12,998 bases of DNA from Acholeplasmatales bacterium (GTDB taxonomy: Bacteria > Bacillota_I > Bacilli_A > Acholeplasmatales > Anaeroplasmataceae): the NCBI GenBank assembly GCA_900770055.1, contig CAAGJD010000085.1:1-12998 (forward strand). The letters are read 5' to 3'. This document shows positions 6,498 through 12,998 of the stretch, piece after piece; the first letter of the stretch is position 1, and each line of letters begins with the position of its first letter. Made by a program: the position numbers and the translations under genes. Below the pieces are notes generated by a model. The model had not been told where the DNA came from and made no database searches. It saw nothing but the letters and a program-made list of their open reading frames with translations.

Positions 6498-7480
6498 TGA
6501 GTAAGAAAACAAAAATACTCCTTGGCTCATTAATGACCCTAGGAACTTTCGCAACAGCAGTTTCTACAACATATGCCTTCGTAGTATTAAATGATGAAGT
6601 TAAGGTTGAAGAATTCAACTTTAACCTAGAAACTGATGCAGGTCTATTAATATCAACTGATGGAATTAACTTCTCTCAAGATATAACAGCATCACAAATC
6701 CAAAATGTTATTTCTAATAATACAGGAGTAGCTTATAATAACGCTAAATATAAAGGCGTTACTCTATCTCAAACAGATGGAAAAATAAATTTTGACAATA
6801 ATGGTTACCCATTATTTGTAAAAGATAAATTAACAGAACTTCCATCACCTATTGGTGATAGATATTACGACCACGGCTATCAAGCAGCCGCTAACAATGA
6901 TTACATAATGTTTGATTTATATTTCCAATTAACTAACCAAGGTAGTATTACTGCACCATATTCCTTAAGCTTTATGGATATTACATCAATTAAATCAAAC
7001 GGACCAATAGATTATACCTTATCAAATGTAATGACTACCACTACAGGTACTCACGCATCAGGTGACACAATTACATTTGACCCAGTAAACGCAATGCGAC
7101 TTGGACTAAAAAACCATGACACAAATAAGTTTACAATCTACGAGCCAGGAATTGGCTTAGGAAGCGCCGCAATAGAAGGTAGCACAGAAGATATTCATAA
7201 TAAGGATAAAAACGCAATGTATACTTATTATAATAGTGCTCACCCAAGAGAACCATTCTTAGTAGCAGCTAGCGATGGTGAGGCATTTGATACAATTAGT
7301 TCATTCACAGATAATCCAATCGGAGAATTTGTTTATGATAATACAAGTCATACTTACAATATTATAAAAATAACTATTGCAATATGGCTTGAGGGCTGGG
7401 ATGCTGATTTCTTTAGAGGAATACCACAAGATGCATCAATCTTTGATATTAATCTAGGATTTAAGCTCGAGCTTATTTAG
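6497..7480 (+). CDS. Secreted surface protein, SipW-type signal peptide, paralogue 2
   Basis: The ATG shares its A with the stop of the preceding gene (TAATG). The ribosome binding site AAAAGGAGG lies inside that gene, so the two are translationally coupled and probably made in similar amounts. The signal peptide ends in STTYA-F (24-28), with Phe where the others have Trp. The closest relative is the preceding protein: EEFNFNLETDAGLLISTDGINF, then NAMRLG, IYEPGIGLGS, DIHN and WLEGWDADF (297-305). NAMYTYYNSAHP also matches the third paralogue. It lacks a sortase signal and a C-terminal anchor. Adjacency and similarity suggest a local duplication and perhaps a heteromeric pair. The gene ends in three consecutive TAG codons. 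Function is inferred only at the level of an exported fibre or matrix subunit. Confidence 0.87.
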   Translation: MSKKTKILLGSLMTLGTFATAVSTTYAFVVLNDEVKVEEFNFNLETDAGLLISTDGINFSQDITASQIQNVISNNTGVAYNNAKYKGVTLSQTDGKINFDNNGYPLFVKDKLTELPSPIGDRYYDHGYQAAANNDYIMFDLYFQLTNQGSITAPYSLSFMDITSIKSNGPIDYTLSNVMTTTTGTHASGDTITFDPVNAMRLGLKNHDTNKFTIYEPGIGLGSAAIEGSTEDIHNKDKNAMYTYYNSAHPREPFLVAASDGEAFDTISSFTDNPIGEFVYDNTSHTYNIIKITIAIWLEGWDADFFRGIPQDASIFDINLGFKLELI

Positions 7481-7489
7481 TAGTAGGGA

Positions 7490-7508
7490 TATTAGCTAAA
7501 AGCTAATA
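7490..7508 (+). other. Intercistronic hairpin TATTAGCT-AAA-AGCTAATA
   Basis: A perfect 8-bp stem with a three-base loop lies in the 54-base gap between two paralogue genes. No T run follows, so it is not an intrinsic terminator. A second small stem (ACAAA/TTTGT, 7508-7521) overlaps its last base. Such structures can set RNA processing or stability and so the ratio of neighbouring gene products; nothing in the sequence proves this. Confidence 0.45.
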
Positions 7509-7534
7509 CAAAAAACTTTGTAAAGGAGGTATTC

Positions 7535-8629
7535 ATGAAGATATTTAGAAAGCTTACATTAAGTGTATTATCACTTGTTGCGGTGGTAATATGCTTTGCA
7601 GCAACTACATATGCATGGTTCGATGTTAACTCAGAGGCTAATGTTACAGGTTTCAATTTCACTGCAATAAGTGGTGAAGGCTTCTTAGTTTCAGTTGATG
7701 GTGTAAATTATTCTAATGATTTAACAACAAAACAGATGCAAATGGCTATGATTCAAGGATACAATCCGACTAGATACACAATAGAAAATAATAATTTGTA
7801 TCAAACGTTTGGAGATAATAAAGTAATTGTTAGCGATGATGAGATTAACGAAATCGTTAATAAGAATTTATTGTTATATCCTGTTACCTCCAAGGATGGA
7901 ATAAACTTTAATAATTTATTAGGAACACCTATATATAGTACTTCCGGTAAATATATTGAATTTAGTATTTATTTTAAAGCAGCATCAGCTGTTGCAGAAG
8001 ATAATTACGAATATGATATATATTTATGCGGAGATGATATTACATTAACTAGTGGTGCAATACAACAAAAAACTATAGTTGAGTCAGTAGCAGTAGATAC
8101 AATAGCATTACTTACTAACATGACACTATACGATGGTACTCCTTCTGGAAAAATTATAGGTCCAGAATTATCTCAAAATTATATAAATGTTTATACATCT
8201 AACGCACTTAGATTTAGTATTAACGACAAAAGTCAAGAAGATAAAGTCTTACTTTATGAGTTAACAAACGAATATGATTTAGGTAGCTACGCAACAAATT
8301 ATAACAAGGAAACAGATGCATCAGACTTAACAAACACTCAAAAAGAAGAGCTAAACAAACTATATAATTCAAATTATAATGCAATGTTTACCTATTATAA
8401 TAATTTGAGACCTTATTCTCAACTTACAGCAATGAATTATGAGAATAAGCCAAAAACAATCAGAACATTAAAAGATGATGTTATAATTACGTCAGTGAAA
8501 TCAGGTTCTGATCCAAAGTTATTAACATTTAGATTTTGGTTAGAGGGTTGGGATGCCGACTGTTTTGATGGCCTAGCAAAATCTATTATTGTTAAATTGT
8601 TATTCAATTCAAAACGAGTAACAAATTAG
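7535..8629 (+). CDS. Secreted surface protein, SipW-type signal peptide, paralogue 3
   Basis: AAAGGAGGT ends four bases before the ATG. The signal peptide ends in ATTYAWF, with probable cleavage after residue 27. The mature start TGFNFTAISGEGFLVSVDG is the family's GLLIS-DG segment. Further on are SNALRFS, the LYELTNEYDLGSYA block with an insertion relative to paralogues 1 and 2, NAMFTYYNNLRP, and WLEGWDADC (335-343) with a Cys just after the motif. It has no sortase motif or C-terminal helix. The longer central region is rich in Asp, Asn and Lys. It probably occupies a distinct position in the same surface structure as its neighbours; specific function is unknown. The next gene follows after 32 bases. 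Confidence 0.86.
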   Translation: MKIFRKLTLSVLSLVAVVICFAATTYAWFDVNSEANVTGFNFTAISGEGFLVSVDGVNYSNDLTTKQMQMAMIQGYNPTRYTIENNNLYQTFGDNKVIVSDDEINEIVNKNLLLYPVTSKDGINFNNLLGTPIYSTSGKYIEFSIYFKAASAVAEDNYEYDIYLCGDDITLTSGAIQQKTIVESVAVDTIALLTNMTLYDGTPSGKIIGPELSQNYINVYTSNALRFSINDKSQEDKVLLYELTNEYDLGSYATNYNKETDASDLTNTQKEELNKLYNSNYNAMFTYYNNLRPYSQLTAMNYENKPKTIRTLKDDVIITSVKSGSDPKLLTFRFWLEGWDADCFDGLAKSIIVKLLFNSKRVTN

Positions 8630-8661
8630 AAGTAAAAAAAGACGTAAAGGAGAAAAAAATT

Positions 8662-9630
8662 ATGAAATTAAGAAACAAATTTATTCTTTCTTGTGCAGCT
8701 TTAGCAGCTTGCGCAACAACAATGGTTTCAACAACTTATGCATGGTATATTAGTGCAACAGATGTATCTGTAAGTGGTGTTACAGGTTCTACTAACAATG
8801 CATCAGCAGATGGTTCATTACTAGTTGCAAAAAAAACAGGTGCTTCATCTTGGAGTACTTATAGTAATTCAGTTACAATCGCAGCAGATGAAACAAATGC
8901 CTATATAAATAGAGGTAATCAAATTGTTCCTTTGGCATTGAATTCTAAGGGTGCATTAATTCCTCAAGAGGATGCACTTGCAGGCACTGACACTGCTGAA
9001 TCACATGTAGGTACTTCAGGAGCATTTATTTCTATACCATTGAAATTTAAGACTACTAAGAATACAGCAGGTGAAGTACCTATTTATTTGAAGGCTCTTT
9101 CAATTACAAATAATGCTACAGGAGCATTAACTAAGGTTGATGGTATTGCTACTGCTGGTGATGTAACTCAAGGTACTCCTTATTCTGTTGATGCTTGTTA
9201 TGCTATGAATATGATGGTATGTCTTGACCAAAATAAATATGCTTCAGCTACAGACCATTTGTTTGATTTAGGTGGGTATGTTGTAGCAAATGAAACAGCA
9301 AATGCAAGTGTTACTGGTAATAATGCTGCATATAATGTAGGTTCTGGTGCTCATGCATATTATAATGCTGCAATGCCTAATGATAAGCATTATGTTTCTG
9401 TACCTGCTGATAGTAGATTAGTAGAGGGTGGTTCAACTGCAACTAGTCTTTATACATTTACATTAAATGGAGCTGCAGAAGATGTTAATGAAAGGATATT
9501 ATATTTTGTATTCTATTTAGATGGATGGGATAATGATTGTTATGATGCTTGTCGTGGCCAAAGCTTCACTATTAACCTAGGCTTTACTTCAGATAGTGAT
9601 ACAGGTTTAAGCTTCACAACTAAATCATAA
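8662..9630 (+). CDS. Secreted low-complexity Ala/Thr/Ser-rich surface protein, paralogue 4, candidate major subunit
   Basis: AAAGGAG lies nine bases before the ATG. The signal peptide ends in STTYAWY, with probable cleavage after residue 27. The mature protein is visibly richer in Ala, Thr, Ser, Asn and Gly than its paralogues and poorer in charged residues. It has few long side chains and alternates in a pattern suited to beta-strands, as expected of an abundant structural subunit. Family marks remain: DGSLLVAKK, LFDLGGYV, AHAYYNAAMP and YLDGWDNDC (285-293), with a second Cys four residues on (YDAC) that could form a disulphide. Its codon choice (many GCT, ACT, GGT) also differs from genes on either side, consistent with high expression or a different history. 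The role as main fibre subunit is inference. Confidence 0.86.
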   Translation: MKLRNKFILSCAALAACATTMVSTTYAWYISATDVSVSGVTGSTNNASADGSLLVAKKTGASSWSTYSNSVTIAADETNAYINRGNQIVPLALNSKGALIPQEDALAGTDTAESHVGTSGAFISIPLKFKTTKNTAGEVPIYLKALSITNNATGALTKVDGIATAGDVTQGTPYSVDACYAMNMMVCLDQNKYASATDHLFDLGGYVVANETANASVTGNNAAYNVGSGAHAYYNAAMPNDKHYVSVPADSRLVEGGSTATSLYTFTLNGAAEDVNERILYFVFYLDGWDNDCYDACRGQSFTINLGFTSDSDTGLSFTTKS

Positions 9631-9674
9631 TTTCAATAATCTATTTTAATTTTAAAAGAAAAGGAGGAAAATCC

Positions 9675-10781
9675 ATGCGTGCGTTATCACGAAAGGTTTT
9701 AATAAGTTTGTTAACAACTATATTTATTTTAATAACTATTTCTACAACAACGTACGCTTGGGTTGGAATCCTAACATATTCTTCAACCGATAGAATGCAA
9801 TTAAATCTAGAAGTAGTTGATTCAAATAAAGAATATTATTTAACTATTTCTGGAAATGATCAAGATTATAGTGATAGTGTACCATTAATAGATATTCAAA
9901 GACAAATATTATTAAATATGGGAAAAAGTAATTCATACTTCAACCCTATGACAGCTCTAAATAGAGAAGTTGAATTAGAATTTTCTAAAATTTCTTTAGG
10001 CCCTGTTTCGACTAATTTGGAGGCAGGTAATATAAAAAGTTTTTATGAATATCCAACACTAATGTATAACACTAACAAAAGAATCACTAATGAAAAAAAC
10101 TATAAATTTGACATATATCTTTCTGTCGATGCAAAAGAAGGATTACATTCTACTACTGAGATAAATTCAAATATATTCTTAAATAATATTCAAGAAATAT
10201 TAGTTGGAAATGTTGGTACAAGTCAAGTAATTAATGACGAACCTTTTGTTTCATTACCATCAGATGATCCAAGAGCGGCTATACTAAAAAATCTTCCATC
10301 TAATCTATCTATTAATTCTGCAAGTGCCGCAAGATTTGCATTAGAAATATATTCACCTATTAAAAAAGAAGATGAATATGATGATTCATATTCTCCTGTT
10401 AAAACTATCTTTTATCAAGGAGGCACTAATGAGCCTTCTGTTGTTAATAATGTTTACAGCTTAGGTGGAAATCTTCCGGAAGATTATAATTTTGCACTAA
10501 AAGAAATTAATGCGATGTTTAAAAGAAATTTAGATACTCCAATAGAAGTACTAAATAGAGGCGATTTAGAATTAATAGATGAAAATAGATTGGTTTGGGA
10601 GGCTCCAACTACTCCAAATTCTAGTAATATTAATTATTTGGGAATAATAAATGGAGTACAAACTAAAATGAAAATAACTGTTTATTTTTGGTTTGAAGGA
10701 TTTGATGCAGATTGTAGCTTTCAAATTGATAAAAAATTAGTTGAGTTCAATTTATCATTATCAAATGTATTAGAAGTTTAG
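9675..10781 (+). CDS. Secreted surface protein, SipW-type signal peptide, paralogue 5
   Basis: AAGGAGG lies seven bases before the ATG. The signal peptide ends in STTTYAWV, with probable cleavage after residue 28. The body is the most divergent of the five: YYLTISGNDQDYSDS replaces the GLLIS-DG segment, ASAARFALEIY matches the A-MR-G block, and VYSLGGN followed later by INAMFKRN recalls the LGSY...NAM block. The motif WFEGFDADC (339-347) ends the conserved part. There is no C-terminal anchor or sortase signal. It is the last gene before a hairpin terminator, so it closes the riboswitch-controlled operon. It may be a minor, terminal or connecting subunit; this is a guess from divergence and position. 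Confidence 0.85.
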   Translation: MRALSRKVLISLLTTIFILITISTTTYAWVGILTYSSTDRMQLNLEVVDSNKEYYLTISGNDQDYSDSVPLIDIQRQILLNMGKSNSYFNPMTALNREVELEFSKISLGPVSTNLEAGNIKSFYEYPTLMYNTNKRITNEKNYKFDIYLSVDAKEGLHSTTEINSNIFLNNIQEILVGNVGTSQVINDEPFVSLPSDDPRAAILKNLPSNLSINSASAARFALEIYSPIKKEDEYDDSYSPVKTIFYQGGTNEPSVVNNVYSLGGNLPEDYNFALKEINAMFKRNLDTPIEVLNRGDLELIDENRLVWEAPTTPNSSNINYLGIINGVQTKMKITVYFWFEGFDADCSFQIDKKLVEFNLSLSNVLEV

Positions 10782-10787
10782 AATATA

Positions 10788-10820
10788 GAGGCACAGAGTT
10801 AGTGCTGTGCCTCATTTATT
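10788..10820 (+). terminator. Intrinsic terminator after the surface-protein operon
   Basis: GAGGCACAG (10788-10796) and CTGTGCCTC (10805-10813) make a perfect 9-bp GC-rich stem with an 8-base loop, six bases after the stop codon of the last paralogue. The following ATTTATT is T-rich but interrupted. The GC content stands out sharply from its surroundings. Some readthrough into the signal peptidase gene is possible. Confidence 0.78.
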
Positions 10821-10900
10821 CTATTAAAATAGAAATAAGAAAATAATGATGCTTGTTTTTTTATTTGTGTTTTAATATTATTAATGTTAAAATATATTTA

Positions 10901-10906
10901 TATAAT
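10901..10906 (+). promoter_or_regulatory. Weak candidate -10 box for the signal peptidase gene
   Basis: TATAAT is a perfect -10 box, but the region 17 bases upstream (TTATTA) matches a -35 poorly. The box sits in AT-rich DNA after the terminator at 10788-10820. A separate promoter here is expected because that terminator lies between the surface-protein genes and the peptidase; the exact site is uncertain. Confidence 0.4.
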
Positions 10907-10961
10907 ATGACAAAATTCTATTCAGTTTTATAAAGAAGTAAAGAAGGGATTGGTGATTTTT

Positions 10962-11915
10962 ATGGAAAAAACCAACAATGAAAATGTTAAGACACCAAAA
11001 ACAACTAAAGAAAAAGTAATCTTTGGTTTTAAAATTGGTGGAAATGTAATATTCTATTTAGTAATTATTGCATTATTCTTATTTTCAATAATGAATATTA
11101 ATGCTGGTGGTAAAGGTGGCATACCTAATTTATTTGGCAAAGGTATGTTATCAGTACAATCAGATTCAATGACCTCTTCTGGGAAATTGCCAGATGAATA
11201 TAATGAATACTCTATTAAACAATTTTCAAAAGGAGATCTTGTTTATGTAGATATTCTTAATTCTAAAGGTATTCAAAAATTAAAAGTTGGCGATGTTGTT
11301 ACTTTCTATGATGATAGCATTAAAGCTTTCAATACCCATAGAATAGTTTATATTTCTCATGACGAAGATGGTTCACTAATAAGTATTAGTTGCCAGGGTG
11401 ATTTTTCAGTTTCAGCTAGAGAGTTAGTTTATGATCCTACAAATGAGGAACTAGCTGATAAAATGTATGAAATGCAAACTGCTGGTGAGATACAAACATT
11501 TGCCGATGAAACTTTATCAAATATTAAAGGTATTGTTACTGGTGTTAATCGTGGTGCTGGTAAAGTATTAGATAATATTCAACAAAATTGGTTATTCTAT
11601 TTTGTTATTCCAGTTCTTGCATTATTATTATTTGAAGTATTTATGGTAATTAAGAATATTACTGACTTAAAGAATGAAAAGGCTAAAGCTTCACTTGCTA
11701 CTGATAGAGATGCAATGCTTCAAGAGGTTGAAGCTGAAAGAGAAAGAATTCGTCAAGAATTATTAAAAGAAATGGGTATGGCTCCAAAAGAAGAAATAGT
11801 TGAGCCTACTTTAGAAACTACTGAAACGCAAGTTGAAGAAAAAGTAGAAGAAACTACTGAAGAACCAAAAGTTGAAGATTCTGAAGTAACTGAGGATGAA
11901 GTAAAGACTGAATAG
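10962..11915 (+). CDS. SipW/Sec11-type (Ser/His) signal peptidase I with acidic cytoplasmic tail
   Basis: This enzyme removes signal peptides at the outer membrane face. A helix at about 22-44 is followed by SDSM, with the catalytic Ser at 69. H126 (NTHRIV) stands where bacterial Lep-type enzymes have Lys, and GDF has Asp at 147. Ser with His and Asp defines the SipW/Sec11 (ER-type) branch. A second helix (about 210-230) is followed by a coiled-coil-prone, Glu/Thr/Val-rich acidic tail of about 85 residues, far beyond the usual core. The five TTYA-type precursors upstream are its likely substrates. I chose ATG 10962 because GGTGAT lies four bases before it; the frame is open upstream and could also start at GTG 10953 or TTG 10950. 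The gene ends TAG-TAA, and the ATPase gene follows after 31 bases. Family is firm; the substrate link is inferred. Confidence 0.9.
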   Translation: MEKTNNENVKTPKTTKEKVIFGFKIGGNVIFYLVIIALFLFSIMNINAGGKGGIPNLFGKGMLSVQSDSMTSSGKLPDEYNEYSIKQFSKGDLVYVDILNSKGIQKLKVGDVVTFYDDSIKAFNTHRIVYISHDEDGSLISISCQGDFSVSARELVYDPTNEELADKMYEMQTAGEIQTFADETLSNIKGIVTGVNRGAGKVLDNIQQNWLFYFVIPVLALLLFEVFMVIKNITDLKNEKAKASLATDRDAMLQEVEAERERIRQELLKEMGMAPKEEIVEPTLETTETQVEEKVEETTEEPKVEDSEVTEDEVKTE

Positions 11916-11946
11916 TAAATTCTTATTATAAGGAGAGTGAACACTT

Positions 11947-12998
11947 ATGAGTGGATTCGCACAATTTTATGTACAATTCTTATCTGATTTATGGAGTAAT
12001 ATCTGTGAATGGTTCATGGCTCATATTAATATCATTGTAAAAATATTTTATGGTGACTGGGCTGAAGCAGGTGGATATTTTAATACATTAGGTAATGCGA
12101 TTGGTTCATGGAATGTATTAGACTATATTGCGTTTATTCTAGTATTAATTATTAATATTGGATTTGTTGTATTACTTGCAATATTGTTATTCCAATTAAT
12201 AAAACGATATGTTAAATTCGTAAAACGTGAGATAGATAAGGATTCATTAATTGAAGAGGTTTCTTTATTAAATCAAAAGGTTGTCGAATTAATTGATGAG
12301 AAGAATAAGATTTTAGCAATGCGTGTATCACAAATTGGTGCTGGTACTCAAGGTGTTGTAGATTACGAAACTCAATCAGGTAAGAAAAAGGTTGGTTCCG
12401 ATTCAAGATTTACAAAGCTTATTCAGGTTGACCAAATGGTTGCTGAAAATCCTAAGATTACAGTTATGAATCAAACTGATATGCTTGATTTATCAGATTT
12501 AGTTGATAGATTTATTAATTATGCTGCTTCTCAATTAAAGCTATTCTATACAAGAGAAATCATTGCTAGATGGTTTGCAGGTCTTGCAACATCTAAAGTA
12601 TTAATTCTTGAAGGTATTTCAGGTACAGGTAAGACTTCCCTTCCTTATGCAATGGGTAAATTCTTTCAAAATGATACATCAATCATTTCAGTACAACCAT
12701 CATGGCGTGACCGTGCTGAATTATTAGGTTACCTAAACGAATTTACAAAGAAGTTTAATGAAACAGATTTCTTAAAAAGTGTTTATGCTGCCTCATATTC
12801 AGATACAATTAATCTAATTGTACTAGATGAAATGAACTTAGCACGTATCGAGTACTACTTTGCAGAATTCCTATCTGTAATGGAAATGCCAGACCCAAGT
12901 GAATGGAAAATTGATATCGTTCCTATTTCTGAACCAACAGACCCTAAGAACCTAATCAATGGTAAAATCTTAATTCCACAAAACCTATGGTTTATTGG
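11947..12998 (+). CDS. Membrane-anchored McrB-like AAA+ ATPase (partial, C-terminus beyond window)
   Basis: The ATG follows an AAGGAGAG site, and 350 codons are open to the window edge. A short N-terminal region with amphipathic, aromatic-rich segments leads to one membrane helix (about 59-86) and a coiled-coil-prone stretch (about 95-125). The AAA+ domain starts near 185: Walker A GISGTGKT (223-230), then QPSWRDRAELLGYLNEF (250s), and Walker B LIVLDEMNLAR (290-300) running into YYFAEFLSVME. This pattern is that of McrB/AAA_5 NTPases. The usual DNA-binding domain of restriction McrB is replaced by the membrane region, and no McrC is in view, so DNA restriction is not the obvious role. Its position right after the signal peptidase suggests a common operon and a possible task in export or assembly of the surface proteins; that is speculation. 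The remaining motifs lie outside the window. Confidence 0.85.
   Translation, partial: MSGFAQFYVQFLSDLWSNICEWFMAHINIIVKIFYGDWAEAGGYFNTLGNAIGSWNVLDYIAFILVLIINIGFVVLLAILLFQLIKRYVKFVKREIDKDSLIEEVSLLNQKVVELIDEKNKILAMRVSQIGAGTQGVVDYETQSGKKKVGSDSRFTKLIQVDQMVAENPKITVMNQTDMLDLSDLVDRFINYAASQLKLFYTREIIARWFAGLATSKVLILEGISGTGKTSLPYAMGKFFQNDTSIISVQPSWRDRAELLGYLNEFTKKFNETDFLKSVYAASYSDTINLIVLDEMNLARIEYYFAEFLSVMEMPDPSEWKIDIVPISEPTDPKNLINGKILIPQNLWFI

Noticed and set aside
5475..10781. Genes considered as sortase-anchored adhesins or pilins
   Set aside because: No LPxTG-like motif, no C-terminal hydrophobic helix with basic tail, and no sortase gene in the window.
10819..10834. Near-palindrome TTCTATT-AA-AATAGAA after the operon terminator
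   Set aside because: The two-base centre cannot loop as RNA, and A/T-rich dyads are expected by chance here; no link to a promoter is visible.
11753..11944. Ser/Thr/Val-rich open frame on - strand
   Set aside because: It is the reverse complement of the Glu/Thr/Val repeats in the signal peptidase tail; low-complexity shadow.
12212..12406. Open frame of 64 codons on - strand inside the ATPase gene
   Set aside because: Antisense to the AAA+ protein's coiled-coil region, with no ribosome binding site or recognisable protein features.
11947..12998. ATPase considered as the McrB subunit of a restriction system
   Set aside because: The N-terminus is a membrane helix with a coiled-coil rather than a DNA-binding domain, and no McrC is seen; not excluded, because the gene runs off the window.
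1..12998. Search for CRISPR arrays, tRNA/rRNA genes, insertion sequences and attachment sites
   Set aside because: No regularly spaced direct repeats, no tRNA-like cloverleaf sequence, no transposase or integrase frame, and no terminal inverted repeats were seen by eye.

Overview
The window is AT-rich, with poly-A/T-rich spacers, strong AGGAGG-type ribosome binding sites and consensus sigma-70-type promoters. This points to a low-GC Gram-positive (Bacillota), probably an uncultured gut Bacilli/Erysipelotrichia-like lineage. The lineage is inferred from style and gene content; there is no rRNA or marker gene here. All complete genes are on the + strand. All nine complete genes stop with TAA or TAG, none with TGA.

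Layout. (1) 1-411: probable tail of an upstream gene, then a regulatory leader with two promoter candidates, a small palindrome and a class-I (GEMM) cyclic-di-GMP riboswitch. (2) 412-4458: two membrane-bound GGDEF/EAL proteins. The first has a dead GGDEF and an EAL domain with its catalytic set intact, so it is a probable c-di-GMP phosphodiesterase. The second is damaged at key positions in both domains. (3) 4459-4681: a consensus promoter, a second class-I c-di-GMP riboswitch almost identical in core to the first, and a strong intrinsic terminator that shares sequence with aptamer helix P1. (4) 4682-10781: six exported or membrane proteins. The first has an N-terminal membrane anchor. The next five are divergent paralogues with a short signal peptide ending in TTYA(W/F) and a C-terminal W-L-E-G-x-D-x-D-type motif. 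The block ends at a GC-rich hairpin terminator. (5) 10814-12998: a Ser/His (SipW/Sec11-type) signal peptidase with a long acidic cytoplasmic tail, followed by a membrane-anchored McrB-like AAA+ ATPase that runs off the window.

How it fits together. The layout looks like a c-di-GMP-controlled cell-surface system. A phosphodiesterase gene sits under its own c-di-GMP riboswitch and can act as feedback. The second riboswitch has the geometry of an ON switch: ligand-stabilised P1 would sequester the 5' arm of the terminator. It would therefore turn on the secreted-protein operon at high c-di-GMP. The SipW-type peptidase is the natural candidate to mature the five TTYA-type precursors. The closest described parallel is the Bacillus tapA-sipW-tasA matrix-fibre system. 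That system is controlled mainly by the SinR/Slr circuit rather than by a c-di-GMP riboswitch, and it has one main fibre subunit rather than five tandem paralogues. Fibre or matrix function, and any role of the ATPase, are inferences.
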